The notes below the pieces were generated by a model, which saw nothing but the letters and a program-made list of their open reading frames with translations, was not told where the DNA came from and made no database searches. Made by a program: the position numbers and the translations under genes. A stretch of DNA of 64,000 bases from Burkholderiaceae bacterium (GTDB taxonomy: Bacteria; Pseudomonadota; Gammaproteobacteria; Burkholderiales; Burkholderiaceae_C). The DNA is taken from NCBI GenBank assembly GCA_019745555.1, contig JAIESX010000011.1, positions 18,628-82,627 of the forward strand, written 5' to 3'. Every line of letters starts with the position of its first letter. Within the stretch, counting starts at the first letter, position 1. Of the stretch, positions 10,720-22,054 are shown in pieces.

Positions 10720-12327
10720 ATGCCCCTTCTGGAAACCCAGCTCAACGCCCGTTCGGCCGACTTTCTGGCCAATGCCGCCGCCATGCGCGCGGTGGTGGAC
10801 GATCTCAAGGCGCGCATCGAGCAGGTGGCCCAGGGCGGTGGCGAGGCGGCGCGCGCCAAGCACACGGCCCGCGGCAAGCTGCTGCCGCGTGAGCGCGTGC
10901 AGCGCCTGCTCGATCCGGGTACGCCGTTTCTGGAATTCAGCCCGCTCGCGGCCTATGGCATGTATGGCGATGACGCGCCCTGCGCAGGCCTGATCGCCGG
11001 CATCGGCCGCGTGAGCGGGGTGGACTGCGTCATTGTCTGCAACGACGCCACCGTCAAGGGCGGCACCTACTATCCCATGACGGTCAAGAAGCACCTGCGC
11101 GCGCAGGAGATTGCCGAGGCCAACCGCCTGCCCTGCATCTACCTCGTGGACTCGGGGGGGGCCAACCTGCCCAACCAGGACGAGGTGTTTCCCGACCGCG
11201 ATCACTTCGGCCGCATCTTCTACAACCAGGCGAACATGAGCGCGCAGGGCATCGCGCAGATCGCTGTCGTCATGGGCTCGTGCACGGCCGGTGGCGCCTA
11301 TGTGCCGGCCATGAGCGACGAAGCCATCATCGTCAAGAACCAGGGCACCATCTTCCTGGGCGGCCCGCCGCTGGTGAAGGCCGCCACGGGCGAGGTGGTG
11401 AGCGCCGAGGACCTGGGCGGCGGCGACGTGCACACGCGCCTGTCGGGTGTGGCCGACCATCTGGCGCAGAACGATCTGCACGCGCTGGCGCTGGCGCGCG
11501 CCTCGGTGAAGAACCTGAACTTGAACAAGACACCCCAGGTCACGCTGACCGAACCCGTGCCGCCGCGTTACCCGGCCGAGGAGCTCTACGGCGTGATCCC
11601 CGCCGACACACGCAAGCCCTTCGACGTACGCGAGATCATCGCCCGCATCGTCGACGGCTCCGAGTTCGACGAGTTCAAGGCCCGCTACGGCACCACGCTG
11701 GTGACCGGCTTTGCGCGCATCGAAGGCATGCCCGTGGGCATCATCGCCAACAACGGCATCCTGTTCTCGGAAAGCGCGCTCAAAGGCGCGCACTTCATCG
11801 AGCTGTGCTGCCAGCGCAAGATCCCGTTGGTGTTCCTGCAGAACATCACGGGTTTCATGGTGGGGCGCAAGTACGAGAACGAGGGCATCGCGCGCAACGG
11901 CGCCAAGATGGTGACCGCCGTGTCCACCGCGCAGGTGCCCAAGTTCACCGTCATCATCGGCGGCTCCTTCGGTGCCGGCAACTACGGCATGTGCGGCCGC
12001 GCCTTCGGCCCGCGTTTCCTCTGGATGTGGCCCAATGCGCGCATCTCGGTCATGGGCGGCGAGCAGGCGGCCAGCGTGCTGGCCACCGTCAAGCGTGACG
12101 GGATCGAAGGCAAGGGTGGGCAGTGGAGCGCGCAGGAGGAAGAGGCCTTCAAGGCCCCGATCCGCCAGCAGTACGAGGAGCAGGGCCACCCCTATTACGC
12201 CTCGGCCCGCCTGTGGGACGACGGCATCATCGACCCGGCGGACACGCGTCGGGTGCTGGCCCTGGGCCTGAGCGCGGCGCTCAACGCGCCCATTGCGGAC
12301 ACGAAGTTCGGCGTGTTCCGCATGTGA
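10720..12327 (+). CDS. liuB: Methylcrotonyl-CoA carboxylase, carboxyltransferase (beta) subunit
   Basis: 535-residue carboxyltransferase subunit that moves CO2 from biotin to 3-methylcrotonyl-CoA in leucine breakdown. The length and signatures are those of the MCC beta chain rather than the propionyl-CoA enzyme: [36 protein letters not shown], and in the C-terminal half NITGFMVG and [15 protein letters not shown]. It is the first gene after the second LiuR-like operator. Its partner alpha subunit is at 16110, separated by a DinB-fold gene and bioA, bioF and bioD. The usual methylglutaconyl-CoA hydratase gene is not between them. The ribosome site is weak (GAAAGG). Confidence 0.94.
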   Translation: MPLLETQLNARSADFLANAAAMRAVVDDLKARIEQVAQGGGEAARAKHTARGKLLPRERVQRLLDPGTPFLEFSPLAAYGMYGDDAPCAGLIAGIGRVSGVDCVIVCNDATVKGGTYYPMTVKKHLRAQEIAEANRLPCIYLVDSGGANLPNQDEVFPDRDHFGRIFYNQANMSAQGIAQIAVVMGSCTAGGAYVPAMSDEAIIVKNQGTIFLGGPPLVKAATGEVVSAEDLGGGDVHTRLSGVADHLAQNDLHALALARASVKNLNLNKTPQVTLTEPVPPRYPAEELYGVIPADTRKPFDVREIIARIVDGSEFDEFKARYGTTLVTGFARIEGMPVGIIANNGILFSESALKGAHFIELCCQRKIPLVFLQNITGFMVGRKYENEGIARNGAKMVTAVSTAQVPKFTVIIGGSFGAGNYGMCGRAFGPRFLWMWPNARISVMGGEQAASVLATVKRDGIEGKGGQWSAQEEEAFKAPIRQQYEEQGHPYYASARLWDDGIIDPADTRRVLALGLSAALNAPIADTKFGVFRM

Positions 12328-12334
12328 GGTGCGC

Positions 12335-12850
12335 GTGAAGGACTATTTCGCCCTGCTGGCGCGCTACAACCTCTGGGCCACGCGCCGGCTCTACGAATCT
12401 CTCGACACTTTGCCCGAAGCCGACTACCGGGGCGACACCGGCCTGTTCTTCGGCTCCATCCACGGCACGCTCAACCACCTGCTGGTCGCCAGCGACCGTA
12501 TCTGGTACCGGCGCTTTGCCGAGGGGGTGTCGCCGCGCGACGTGCAGCTGTCCGACGAGCTGGAGACCGACCGTGCCGCCTTGAAGGCGGCGCTGCTGCA
12601 TGACGCCGAGCGCTGGTGCGACCTGGTGACCGGCTTGCCCGCCGAGCGCTACGCCGGCACGATCGAATACACGACCATGCGCGGCACGGCGGCCGTGCTG
12701 CCCTTTGCCGCGACGCTGGGCCATGTGTTCAACCATGGCACTCACCACCGTGGCCAGATCACGGCCGCCCTGACGGCGCGTGGCCACTCCGGTCCCGAAC
12801 TGGACTGGGTCTACATGCTGCAGCAGGAGCAGGCGCGGCCGGCGGGCTGA
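12335..12850 (+). CDS. DinB-family four-helix metal-binding protein
   Basis: 171-residue DinB/YfiT-type protein. The three-histidine metal site expected for the fold is visible: His48 in HGTLNHL, and His134 and His138 in HVFNHGTHHRGQ. Related proteins include metal-dependent thiol transferases and many uncharacterised members; DNA-damage induction of the founding member does not define function here. The GTG at 12335 is chosen because it begins the conserved first helix (VKDYFALLARYNLWA) and leaves a 7-base gap to liuB; an in-frame upstream extension would overlap liuB. It is inside the liuB-liuD operon, next to bioA. Confidence 0.85.
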   Translation: MKDYFALLARYNLWATRRLYESLDTLPEADYRGDTGLFFGSIHGTLNHLLVASDRIWYRRFAEGVSPRDVQLSDELETDRAALKAALLHDAERWCDLVTGLPAERYAGTIEYTTMRGTAAVLPFAATLGHVFNHGTHHRGQITAALTARGHSGPELDWVYMLQQEQARPAG

Positions 12851-12890
12851 GCTGTCAGAATGCGGGCCCTTTGCTGAAGATTCCAAGCGT

Positions 12891-14230
12891 ATGACGATGT
12901 CTCCCCCCGCCCAAGACGACTGGGTCGCGCGCAGCCTGCGCAGCGTCTGGCACCCCTGCACGCAGATGCAGCACCACGAGACCGTGCCGCTGATCCCGGT
13001 CAGCCACGGCCGCGGGCCCTGGCTGGTCGACACGCAGGGGCGTGAGTACCTGGACGGCATCAGCTCCTGGTGGGTCAACCTCTTCGGCCACGCCAACCCG
13101 CGCATCAACGCGGCGCTGAAAGACCAGCTCGACAGGCTGGAGCACGCCATGCTGGCCGGCTTCACGCATGCGCCCGTGGTCGAGCTGTCCGAGCGTCTGT
13201 CGGCGCTGACCGGCGGTGTGCTGGGTCATTGCTTCTACGCCTCCGACGGGGCCTCGGCCGTGGAGATCGCGCTCAAGATGAGCTTCCATTTCTGGCGTAA
13301 CAGCGGTCACGGCCAGAAGCAGGAGTTCGTCTGCCTTACGGGCAGTTACCACGGGGAGACCATCGGCGCCCTGGCCGTGACCGACGTGGCGCTGTTCCGC
13401 GATGCCTACGGCCCGCTGATCCAGCGCGCTCACGTCGTGGCCACACCTGATGCCAGGCTGGCGAGTGAAGGCGAGAGCGCGGCCGACGTGGCGCGCCGCG
13501 CCGCCGCCGCGCTCGAGACCCTGTTGCAGGAGCGCGCGGGCAAGATCGCTGCGGTCATCGTCGAGCCCCTGGTGCAGTGCGCCACCGGCATGGCCATGCA
13601 CGATCCCGAGTACCTGCGGCTGGTGCGCGCCTTGTGCGACAAACATGAAGTGCACCTGATCGCCGACGAGATCGCCGTGGGCTGCGGGCGCACGGGCAGC
13701 TTCTTCGCCTGTGAGCAGGCGGGTATCTGGCCCGACTTCCTCTGCCTGTCCAAAGGCATCAGCGGCGGCTACCTGCCGCTCTCGCTGGTGATGACGCGTG
13801 ATGCGATCTACCAGGCTTTCTACGACCCCGACGTCACGCGCGGCTTCCTGCATTCGCATTCCTACACGGGCAACCCGCTGGCCTGCCGCGCGGCCCTGGC
13901 CACGCTGGACATCTTCAAGCAGGACGATGTGCTCAACGCCAACCGTGCCAGGGCGCACCAGCTGACGCAGGCCCTGCTGCCGCTGGCCACCGATGGGCGG
14001 GTGCGCCACTTCCGCCGCCAGGGCATGATCTGGGCCTTCGACGCCGTGGTGGACCACCCGGAGCGCGCCGCCACTTTCTCGCGCCGTTTCTTTACGGCCG
14101 CACTGCAGCGCGGTCTGCTGCTACGCCCCATCGGTCGCACGGTCTACCTGATGCCGCCTTATGTGCTGGACGACGAGGAGATCGCCCTGATCGCCGAGCG
14201 CACGCGGGCCACCTTCGAGGAGGTGATGGT

Positions 14231-14234
<4 letters not shown>
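12891..14234 (+). CDS. bioA: Adenosylmethionine-8-amino-7-oxononanoate aminotransferase
   Basis: 447-residue PLP-dependent class III aminotransferase that converts 8-amino-7-oxononanoate to 7,8-diaminononanoate, using S-adenosylmethionine as amino donor, in biotin synthesis. BioA hallmarks are present: [10 protein letters not shown] near the N terminus, [13 protein letters not shown], the GSYHGET motif and the PLP lysine Lys288 in LSKGISGG. The ATG at 12891 follows liuB-DinB by 40 bases; a second ATG two codons on is also possible. The stop overlaps the bioF start (GTGA), so translation is coupled. Confidence 0.95.
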
Positions 14235-15427
<1,193 letters not shown>

Positions 15428-16117
15428 ATGCCTGCTTTTTCCTGTTTCGTCACCGGGACCGATACCGAGATCGGCAAGACCCTGATCAGTGGGGCCCTGC
15501 TCCATGCCATGGGGGCCGCCGGCGTACGCGCGGCCGGCATGAAGCCGGTGGCCGCCGGCGCCGAGGAGCGTGAGGGCGTGCTGCGCAACGAGGACGTGGA
15601 TTTCCTCTACGAAGCCGCGCCGCTCAAGCTGCCGCGCGAGCTGACCACCCCTTATCTCTTCCGTACGCCCGCCGCGCCGCACATCGCCGCGGCGCTGGAG
15701 TGCCAGCCCATCGAGCCGCGCCGCATCGTGGCTGCCTACGAGCAGGTGCGCGCCCAGGCCGAGGCCGTGGTGGTCGAAGGCGTGGGCGGCTGGCGCGTGC
15801 CGCTGACCAACAGCTACGACACCTCAGACCTGGCGCGCCAGCTCGGCCTGCCCGTCATCCTCGTCGTGGGCCTGCGCCTGGGCTGCATCAACCATGCCCT
15901 GCTCACGGCTGAAGCCATTGCCGCGCGTGGCCTCAGGCTCGCGGGCTGGGTCGCCAACACGGCCGATCCGGCCATGGGCCATGCGGACGGCAATGTGGAA
16001 GCCATCGCGGCGCGCCTGGACGCGCCTCTGCTGGGCCGTGTGCCGCGACTTGCTCAACCCTCCGCTGCGGCCGCAGCCGCCTGCCTGGACCTCGGAAAGG
16101 TGAAGACCGATGTTTAA
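15428..16117 (+). CDS. bioD: Dethiobiotin synthetase
   Basis: 229-residue ATP-dependent enzyme that closes the ureido ring of dethiobiotin from 7,8-diaminononanoate and CO2. The P-loop GTDTEIGKT is at residues 10-18. [17 protein letters not shown] and the nucleotide-specificity region near GWVANTADP are typical. The start abuts the bioF stop with no gap, and the last codons overlap the liuD start by eight bases. BioB, the sulfur-inserting step, is not in this window. The tight overlap with the biotin-carboxylase gene is unusual and is discussed as a finding. Confidence 0.95.
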   Translation: MPAFSCFVTGTDTEIGKTLISGALLHAMGAAGVRAAGMKPVAAGAEEREGVLRNEDVDFLYEAAPLKLPRELTTPYLFRTPAAPHIAAALECQPIEPRRIVAAYEQVRAQAEAVVVEGVGGWRVPLTNSYDTSDLARQLGLPVILVVGLRLGCINHALLTAEAIAARGLRLAGWVANTADPAMGHADGNVEAIAARLDAPLLGRVPRLAQPSAAAAAACLDLGKVKTDV

Positions 16118-18113
16118 GAAAATCCTGATCGCGAATCGCGGTGAGATCGCTTGTCGGGTTGCGGCCACAGCCAAGCGCCTGGGCATCCAGACCGTGGCCG
16201 TCTATTCCGACGCCGATGCGAACGCCAAGCACGTGGCCGTCTGTGACGAAGCGGTACATATCGGTGGCAGCGCGCCCGCCGAGAGTTACCTGCGCTGGGA
16301 ACGCATCATCGAGGCTGCGAAGGCCACGGGCGCGCAGGCCATCCACCCGGGCTACGGTTTTCTCAGTGAAAACGAGGCCTTCGCCGACGCCTGCGCCAAG
16401 GCGGGGCTGGTCTTCATCGGCCCGCCGGCCTCGGCCATCCTGGCCATGGGTCTCAAGGCCGAGTCCAAGCGCCTGATGGACAAGGCCGGTGTGCCCCTGG
16501 TGCCTGGCTACCACGGCGCGGACCAGGACGCCGCGCTCTTGCAGCGCGAGGCCGACCGCATCGGCTACCCCGTGCTCATCAAGGCCAGCGCGGGCGGCGG
16601 CGGCAAGGGCATGCGCGTGGTCGAGAAATCCGCGGACTTCGCGGCGGCACTGGCCTCCTGCCAGCGCGAGGCCATCAACAGCTTCGGCGACGCGGCGGTG
16701 CTGATTGAGAAATACGTAACCCGTCCGCGCCACATCGAGATCCAGGTCTTCGGCGACATGCAGGGGAACTGCGTCTACCTCTTCGAGCGCGACTGCTCGG
16801 TGCAGCGTCGCCACCAGAAGGTGCTGGAAGAAGCGCCGGCACCGGGCATGACGTCCGAGTTGCGGCAGCAGATGGGCCAGGCGGCCGTCGCTGCGGCGCG
16901 TGCCGTCAACTACGTGGGCGCGGGCACGGTGGAGTTCATCGTCGAGCAGCGCGACGGCAGGATGAGCTTCTTCTTCATGGAGATGAACACACGCCTGCAG
17001 GTCGAACACCCGGTGACCGAGGCCATCACGGGCCTGGACCTGGTGGAATGGCAGCTGCGCGTGGCAGCCGGCGAGCCGCTGCCGCTGAAGCAGGAGCAAC
17101 TCAAGATCCACGGCCACGCCATCGAGGCGCGCATCTGCGCCGAGAACCCGGACAAGCAGTTCCTGCCCGCCACCGGCGCCCTGCAGGTCTATGCGCTGCC
17201 ACCCTGTAGCGAATTCAGTGTGAGCCCGGTGCGGGTGGACTCCGGCGTGCGCCAGGGCGATGCGATCAGTCCCTTTTACGACTCCATGGTCGCCAAGCTC
17301 ATCGTGCACGGCGACACGCGCGAGCAGGCGCTGGCCCGGCTGGACGCGGCGCTGGCGGCCACGCGCATCGTGGGCCTGCAGACCAATGTGCAGTTTCTGC
17401 GCCATGTGCTGGCCAGCCGCTCCTTTGCCCAGGCGGACCTGGACACGGCGCTGATCACGCGCGAGGCCGCCGTGCTCTTCGATCAGGAGAACGTGGGCCT
17501 GCCCCTGGCCGCGGCCGCTGTGGTGGCCCACACGCTGCTGCAGGAGCAGGCGGCGTTGCCGGCTACGGGCTGGGTCGATCCCTGGGCGCGGCGCGACGGC
17601 TGGCGTACACACGGCCTGACGCAGCGTTACGTCGATCTGGAGTTCCGTGGCGAGCGTCACACGGCTGTGCTGACGTATCTGCACGATGGCGCGCTGCGCC
17701 TGCAGATCGAGGAGGCGAGTGCGCCCCTGTCCTTCAGCCTGGGTGCTGACGGCATCGTGCTGCAGTACGCGGGCCAGCGCCTGACCGTGCAGGTCGAGCG
17801 CAGCGGCGAGGTGGCGCACGTGTTTACGCCGCAGGGCGCGACCCAGATCACCGTGCTCGATGCCCTGGCCCATGCGGGCGAGGCGGCGGCTGAGGGCGGG
17901 CGGCTGACGGCGCCCATGCCGGGCAAGGTGGTGTCCTTCGCCGTCAAGGCAGGCGACACCGTGACCAAGGGCCAGGTGCTGGCCGTGATGGAGGCCATGA
18001 AGATGGAGCACACCATCGCCGCCCCCGGTGACGGCGTGGTGGCCGAGCTGCTCTACGCGCCGGGTGACCAGGTGGCTGAAGGGGCGGAGCTCCTGAAGCT
18101 GTCGGCCGCGTGA
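16110..18113 (+). CDS. liuD: Methylcrotonyl-CoA carboxylase, biotin-carrying (alpha) subunit
   Basis: 667-residue protein with an N-terminal biotin carboxylase (about 1-445: [13 protein letters not shown]-grasp loop [24 protein letters not shown]), a middle linker domain and a C-terminal biotinyl domain. The biotinylated lysine is Lys631 in EAMKMEH. It carboxylates biotin with bicarbonate and ATP and works with the beta subunit encoded at 10720. Length and operon position favour methylcrotonyl-CoA carboxylase over acetyl- or propionyl-CoA carboxylase. The ATG overlaps bioD by eight bases. Confidence 0.93.
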   Translation: MFKKILIANRGEIACRVAATAKRLGIQTVAVYSDADANAKHVAVCDEAVHIGGSAPAESYLRWERIIEAAKATGAQAIHPGYGFLSENEAFADACAKAGLVFIGPPASAILAMGLKAESKRLMDKAGVPLVPGYHGADQDAALLQREADRIGYPVLIKASAGGGGKGMRVVEKSADFAAALASCQREAINSFGDAAVLIEKYVTRPRHIEIQVFGDMQGNCVYLFERDCSVQRRHQKVLEEAPAPGMTSELRQQMGQAAVAAARAVNYVGAGTVEFIVEQRDGRMSFFFMEMNTRLQVEHPVTEAITGLDLVEWQLRVAAGEPLPLKQEQLKIHGHAIEARICAENPDKQFLPATGALQVYALPPCSEFSVSPVRVDSGVRQGDAISPFYDSMVAKLIVHGDTREQALARLDAALAATRIVGLQTNVQFLRHVLASRSFAQADLDTALITREAAVLFDQENVGLPLAAAAVVAHTLLQEQAALPATGWVDPWARRDGWRTHGLTQRYVDLEFRGERHTAVLTYLHDGALRLQIEEASAPLSFSLGADGIVLQYAGQRLTVQVERSGEVAHVFTPQGATQITVLDALAHAGEAAAEGGRLTAPMPGKVVSFAVKAGDTVTKGQVLAVMEAMKMEHTIAAPGDGVVAELLYAPGDQVAEGAELLKLSAA

Positions 18114-18149
18114 CGGATCGCCCGGCGATCTGCGACTAAGCTCGCGCAC

Positions 18150-19070
18150 ATGAAGATCTATTTCTGCGGCACCGATTTCAAACCCGAGCCCTGGCTCGCA
18201 GCACTGCGCACGGTGCTGCCCCAGGCCGACATCCAGGCCTGGCTGCCCGGCGCGCCGCCAGGCGACTATGCCGTGGTCTGGGCGCCGCCACAGCAATTCC
18301 TCGACGAGCAGCCGCAGCTCAAGGCGCTCTTCAACCTCGGTGCGGGCGTGGATGCGCTGACGCAGCTGCGTTTCTCGTCGGCCACGAAACTCGTACGCCT
18401 GGACGATGCCGGCATGTCGGTGCAGATGACGGAGTACGTGCTGCATGCGCTGATCCGCCATTTCCGCGAGTTCGACGGTTATGACGCCGACGTGGCCCAA
18501 GGCAAGTGGTCCTTCCGCAAGCCGCGCCGGCGCGAGGACTATCCCGTCGGCATCATGGGGCTGGGCGTGCTGGGCCAGCGCGTGGCGCGCGCCGTGCAGG
18601 CGCTGGAGTTTCCGGTGCTGGGCTGGAGTCGCAGCGCCAAGGATGTGCCAGGCGTGCGTTGCTATGCCGGTCCGGAACAGTTTGACGAGTTCCTGGCCGA
18701 GACCCGCGTGCTGGTCTGCCTGCTGCCCCTGACCGCGGAGACCCGCGGCATCATGAACCGCCGCACGCTCTCCCTGCTTCGGCCCGGCGCCTATGTCATC
18801 AATGTGGCGCGCGGCAGCCATCTGGTGGAAGAAGACCTGATCCCCCTGCTCGACAGCGGCCAGCTGGACGGCGCAGCCCTGGACGTGTTCCAGCAGGAGC
18901 CGCTGCCGGCTGGTCACCCCTTCTGGCGCCACCCGAAGATCACGATCACCCCTCACACGGCCGCGCGCACCCTGCGCGACGAAAGCGTGGCCCAGATCGC
19001 CAGCAAGATCGCCCGGCTGGAGCGCGGGGAAACGATTGCGGGTATCGTCGACCCCACCAAAGGCTACTGA
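18150..19070 (+). CDS. D-2-hydroxyacid dehydrogenase, GhrA-like
   Basis: 306-residue NAD(P)-dependent dehydrogenase close to glyoxylate/hydroxypyruvate reductase A. The nucleotide motif GLGVLG occupies residues 137-142. The catalytic triad is recognisable as Arg in NVARGSHL, Glu in QQEPLPAGHPFW and His in TPHTAA. Such enzymes reduce glyoxylate or hydroxypyruvate. The gene lies 36 bases after liuD and one base before the HMG-CoA lyase gene, so it is carried in the leucine-degradation operon although no step of that pathway requires it; a broader 2-oxoacid substrate is possible. Confidence 0.88.
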   Translation: MKIYFCGTDFKPEPWLAALRTVLPQADIQAWLPGAPPGDYAVVWAPPQQFLDEQPQLKALFNLGAGVDALTQLRFSSATKLVRLDDAGMSVQMTEYVLHALIRHFREFDGYDADVAQGKWSFRKPRRREDYPVGIMGLGVLGQRVARAVQALEFPVLGWSRSAKDVPGVRCYAGPEQFDEFLAETRVLVCLLPLTAETRGIMNRRTLSLLRPGAYVINVARGSHLVEEDLIPLLDSGQLDGAALDVFQQEPLPAGHPFWRHPKITITPHTAARTLRDESVAQIASKIARLERGETIAGIVDPTKGY

Positions 19071-19071
19071 C

Positions 19072-19977
19072 ATGAGTTTCCCGACCCGCGTCCAGATCAT
19101 CGACGTCGGCCCGCGCGACGGGCTGCAGAACGAGAAGCAGCCCGTGCCCGCGGCCGTGAAGATCGAGCTTGTGCAGCGCCTGCAGGACACAGGGCTGACG
19201 GAGATCGAGGTCACGAGCTTTGTCTCGCCCAGGTGGGTGCCGCAGATGGGCGACAACGCCGAAGTCATGGCCGGCATCACGCGCCGGCCCGGTGTGCGCT
19301 ACTCGGTGCTGGTGCCCAACCTCAAGGGCTGGGAAGCGGCGCAGGCCAGCCAGCCCGACGAGATCGTGGTCTTCGGCGCGGCCAGCGAGGCCTTCAGCCA
19401 GAAGAACATCAACTGCTCCATCGCCGAGAGCATCGAGCGTTTCGCACCCGTCGTCGAGGCTGCGCTCGCTGCCGGCATCCGCGTGCGCGGCGCCATGAGC
19501 TGCACCGTGGGCTGTCCCTACGAAGGCGAGGTCGCGCCCGAGCGCGTGGGCATGCTGGCCGGGCTGATGAAAGGCATCGGCGTGCAGCGTGTGGACGTGG
19601 CTGACACCATCGGCGTCGGGACGCCACGCAAGGTGCAGCGCGCCATCGAGGCCACGCTGGCCCATTTCGATCTCGACCAGGTGTCGGGTCATTTCCACGA
19701 TACCTATGGCCAGGCCCTGTCCAACACCTATGCCGCGCTGGAGTTGGGGGTCTGGAACTTCCAGTCCTCGGTGGCTGGCCTGGGCGGCTGCCCCTATGCC
19801 AAGGGCGCCACGGGCAATGTGGCGACCGAAGACCTGGTCTATCTGCTGCAGGGACTGGGCATCGAGACTGGCATCGATCTGGACCGACTCGTCGATGCGG
19901 GTGCCTTCATCAGCGCCGCGCTGGGCCGCAAGCCGAATTCGCGCGTGGCCACGGCCATCCTCAACAAGAGAGGCTGA
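19072..19977 (+). CDS. mvaB: Hydroxymethylglutaryl-CoA lyase
   Basis: 301-residue TIM-barrel lyase that splits HMG-CoA into acetoacetate and acetyl-CoA, the last step of leucine degradation (also called LiuE). Catalytic elements are in place: DVGPRDGLQNE at the N terminus with its Arg-Asp pair, the metal ligand motif HFHDTYGQ and the flexible loop GGCPYAKGATGN with the catalytic Cys. The ATG one base after the preceding stop gives the standard family N terminus. Together with liuB and liuD this operon covers three of the later leucine steps; the methylglutaconyl-CoA hydratase must be elsewhere. Confidence 0.95.
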   Translation: MSFPTRVQIIDVGPRDGLQNEKQPVPAAVKIELVQRLQDTGLTEIEVTSFVSPRWVPQMGDNAEVMAGITRRPGVRYSVLVPNLKGWEAAQASQPDEIVVFGAASEAFSQKNINCSIAESIERFAPVVEAALAAGIRVRGAMSCTVGCPYEGEVAPERVGMLAGLMKGIGVQRVDVADTIGVGTPRKVQRAIEATLAHFDLDQVSGHFHDTYGQALSNTYAALELGVWNFQSSVAGLGGCPYAKGATGNVATEDLVYLLQGLGIETGIDLDRLVDAGAFISAALGRKPNSRVATAILNKRG

Positions 19978-19988
19978 GGGCGCCGACG

Positions 19989-20225
19989 ATGGAATGGCTG
20001 GCCAGACAGGCGGTACGAGCCCAGCGCAAGGAGCGCGAGCTGCCCTCGCCCTGCGTTGCGGTCTGTCGCATGGAGATCGCCACCGGCCTGTGCCAGGGCT
20101 GTCTGCGCACGCTGGAGGAGATCACGGCCTGGTCCAGGCTGGACGACGAAGGCAAGCGCGCCATCTGGGGGCAGATCGAACAAAGGGCGCTGGCGGCCTG
20201 TCCGGTGCAAGGAGACACACCATGA
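19989..20225 (+). CDS. DUF1289 small cysteine-motif protein
   Basis: 78-residue protein of the DUF1289 family. The family pattern is visible as PCVAVC (Cys24 and Cys28) followed by CQGCLRTLEEI and a Trp, suggesting a small metal- or cluster-binding fold; no function is established. It begins 11 bases after mvaB and its stop overlaps the ATG of the next gene (ATGA), so both are in the operon and translationally coupled. Confidence 0.82.
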   Translation: MEWLARQAVRAQRKERELPSPCVAVCRMEIATGLCQGCLRTLEEITAWSRLDDEGKRAIWGQIEQRALAACPVQGDTP

Positions 20226-20845
20226 AGCAGATCATCTGCTACCTCGACTTCATCTCGCCCTACAGCCACCTGGCTTTCGAGAAACTGCCCGAGGCACTGA
20301 TGGGCCTGAGCTACTCGGTGGTCTACCGCCCGGTCCTGCTGGGCGCCATGCTGCGCCATCACCAGCTGCTGGGCCCGGCCGAAGTGCCGGCCAAGCGGGC
20401 CTGGACCTACCGCCATGTGCAGTGGCTCGGGCATGCGCATGGGGTGCCGCTGCAGATGCCGGCCGTCCATCCCTTCAATCCCCTGCCCCTGCTGCGTCTC
20501 GCGATTGCCTGCGCCGACGCGGGCGACCCGAACCGTTATGTCTGCGAGACGCTGTTGCGCCATGTCTGGCAGGGCGGGCTGGATGCGGTCGATCCGCAGC
20601 GCCTGCAGGCCTTGCGCGAGCAGCTGGCGCCGCCACGTGCGCCCGATGACGAGGCGGTGAAGGCGCGCCTGCGCGCCAATACCGACGAAGCGATTGCTGC
20701 CGGTGCCTTTGGCGTGCCGTCCTTCGCGGTGGACGGCCGCCTGTTCTGGGGGTATGACAGTCTGCCCATGCTGCGCCGCTATCTGGACGGCGATCCCTGG
20801 TTCGACGGGCCGGGCTGGCGCCCGCAGGTGGGCGACCCGGCCTGA
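20222..20845 (+). CDS. DsbA-fold 2-hydroxychromene-2-carboxylate isomerase-like protein
   Basis: 207-residue thioredoxin-fold protein of the HCCA isomerase / kappa glutathione transferase family. The N-terminal CYLDFISPYSHLAFEKL block carries the Ser12 that activates glutathione in this group, and FGVPSFAVDGRLFWG near the C terminus is the cis-proline motif. Family members isomerise an intermediate of naphthalene breakdown, but many work on unknown glutathione-dependent reactions and no aromatic-degradation genes are nearby. The ATG overlaps the DUF1289 stop. It is the last gene of the run that starts at liuB. Confidence 0.85.
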   Translation: MKQIICYLDFISPYSHLAFEKLPEALMGLSYSVVYRPVLLGAMLRHHQLLGPAEVPAKRAWTYRHVQWLGHAHGVPLQMPAVHPFNPLPLLRLAIACADAGDPNRYVCETLLRHVWQGGLDAVDPQRLQALREQLAPPRAPDDEAVKARLRANTDEAIAAGAFGVPSFAVDGRLFWGYDSLPMLRRYLDGDPWFDGPGWRPQVGDPA

Positions 20846-20847
20846 TT

Positions 20848-21954
20848 TCAGCGGCGGAAGCGACCGTCGGCCGTGATGATGGCCAGATCGGCGAAATCCA
20901 GTCCGGTGTGGTCCTGGGGGCTGAAGTTGACTTCGAGTCCGCCGATGTCGAACTTGCTCAGGCTCTCGAGCGCGGTCTGGATGCGCTCGCGCGTGGGCTT
21001 GGGGCCGGCGCGACGCAGGGCCTCGACCAGCACCTTGGCCGCGGCAAAGCCTTCGAGCATGGCCGGGCTGACCTCGCCCGCCCCCTTGGCCCGTGCCAGG
21101 TCCTGGGCTTCCTTGACCAGGCCGTAGGCGATGGAATGCGGGAAGACCTGGGAGACGATGACGCCGCGCGCGTTCTCACCCAGGCTCTTGATGAAGCCGC
21201 CGGACGCATTGTTCGACAGCGTCACCACCTGGGCGCTGCTGCCGGCCGCGCGCAGGGCCTTGAGGCCGTCGACCACGGCCGAGCCCGAGGCGATCATGAG
21301 CACTGCCTGGGCGCCCGACTGGGCAATGGCCGGCGCGATCTTGCTGAAGTCGGGCTTGGCGCGGTCGAACTTGGCCAGCACCGCTGGCGTCAGCCCGGTG
21401 GCGGTCAGCCCCTTCTGGGCGCCGGCCAGGCCGTCCAGCCCGAAGCTGTCGTCCACGTGCACCACGGCCAGCTTGTTCATGCCGATGGTGGCCAGGTGGG
21501 TGATGGCCTTCTCGGCTTCGCGCTGGTAGGTGGCGCGGACGTTGAAGACGTGCTTCTTCAGCGGCTGGTGCAGCACCATGGCGCCCGTGGACGGGGCGAT
21601 GAGCGGAACCCCGTACTGGTCCAGCAGGGGGATGATGGCCTCGGTGTGCGGGGTGCCCCGGTTCAGGAACAGCGCCACCACGTTCTGTTCCACGATCAGC
21701 CTGCGGGCGTTTTCGGCGGCCAGCTTGGGCTCGAACTTGTCGTCCAGCGAGATCAGCTCGATCTTCTGGCCGTTGACGCCGCTCTTGGCGTTGATGGCGT
21801 CGATGTAGAGCTTGGCGCCCTCGGTGGTTTCCTTGACCCCCGCCGCCACCGGGCCGCTGAAGCCCGCGGTCTGGCCGATCAGGATCTGCGCCTGGCTGCT
21901 CAAGGCGAGCAGCGCAAGCAAGACGATGCCCAGCGTTCTGAGGTGTCGCATCAT
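20848..21954 (-). CDS. LivK-type ABC transporter substrate-binding protein (paralogue 1)
   Basis: 368-residue periplasmic binding protein of the branched-chain amino-acid type (type 1 fold). A signal peptide ends near AQA at about residue 23, and the mature protein begins ILIGQTAGFSGP. The lobes include NRGTPHTEAI, APSTGAM and SNNASGGF. Two Met codons stand together at the start; the second (21951) has better spacing from the GAGGAG ribosome site. It is strikingly similar along its full length to the protein encoded at 22055-23158. No permease or ATPase genes are present, so the pair must share a transporter encoded elsewhere or act as sensors. Confidence 0.9.
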   Translation of the reverse strand: MMRHLRTLGIVLLALLALSSQAQILIGQTAGFSGPVAAGVKETTEGAKLYIDAINAKSGVNGQKIELISLDDKFEPKLAAENARRLIVEQNVVALFLNRGTPHTEAIIPLLDQYGVPLIAPSTGAMVLHQPLKKHVFNVRATYQREAEKAITHLATIGMNKLAVVHVDDSFGLDGLAGAQKGLTATGLTPAVLAKFDRAKPDFSKIAPAIAQSGAQAVLMIASGSAVVDGLKALRAAGSSAQVVTLSNNASGGFIKSLGENARGVIVSQVFPHSIAYGLVKEAQDLARAKGAGEVSPAMLEGFAAAKVLVEALRRAGPKPTRERIQTALESLSKFDIGGLEVNFSPQDHTGLDFADLAIITADGRFRR

Positions 21955-22054
21955 GTTCTCCTCGTGACTTGGTCTTGTACGCGGAGTTTAGGCCCGATTC
22001 ACCCCCCGGGCGCATAGGCGGGGGGGCATGGGCGCGCCGGGTCGGCGCGGCGCT

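Noticed and set aside
15933..19280. A 1115-codon open frame on the minus strand opposite bioD, liuD, the GhrA-like gene and mvaB
   Set aside because: It spans several well-supported genes on the other strand and shows the same antisense composition; no start signal or domain was recognised.
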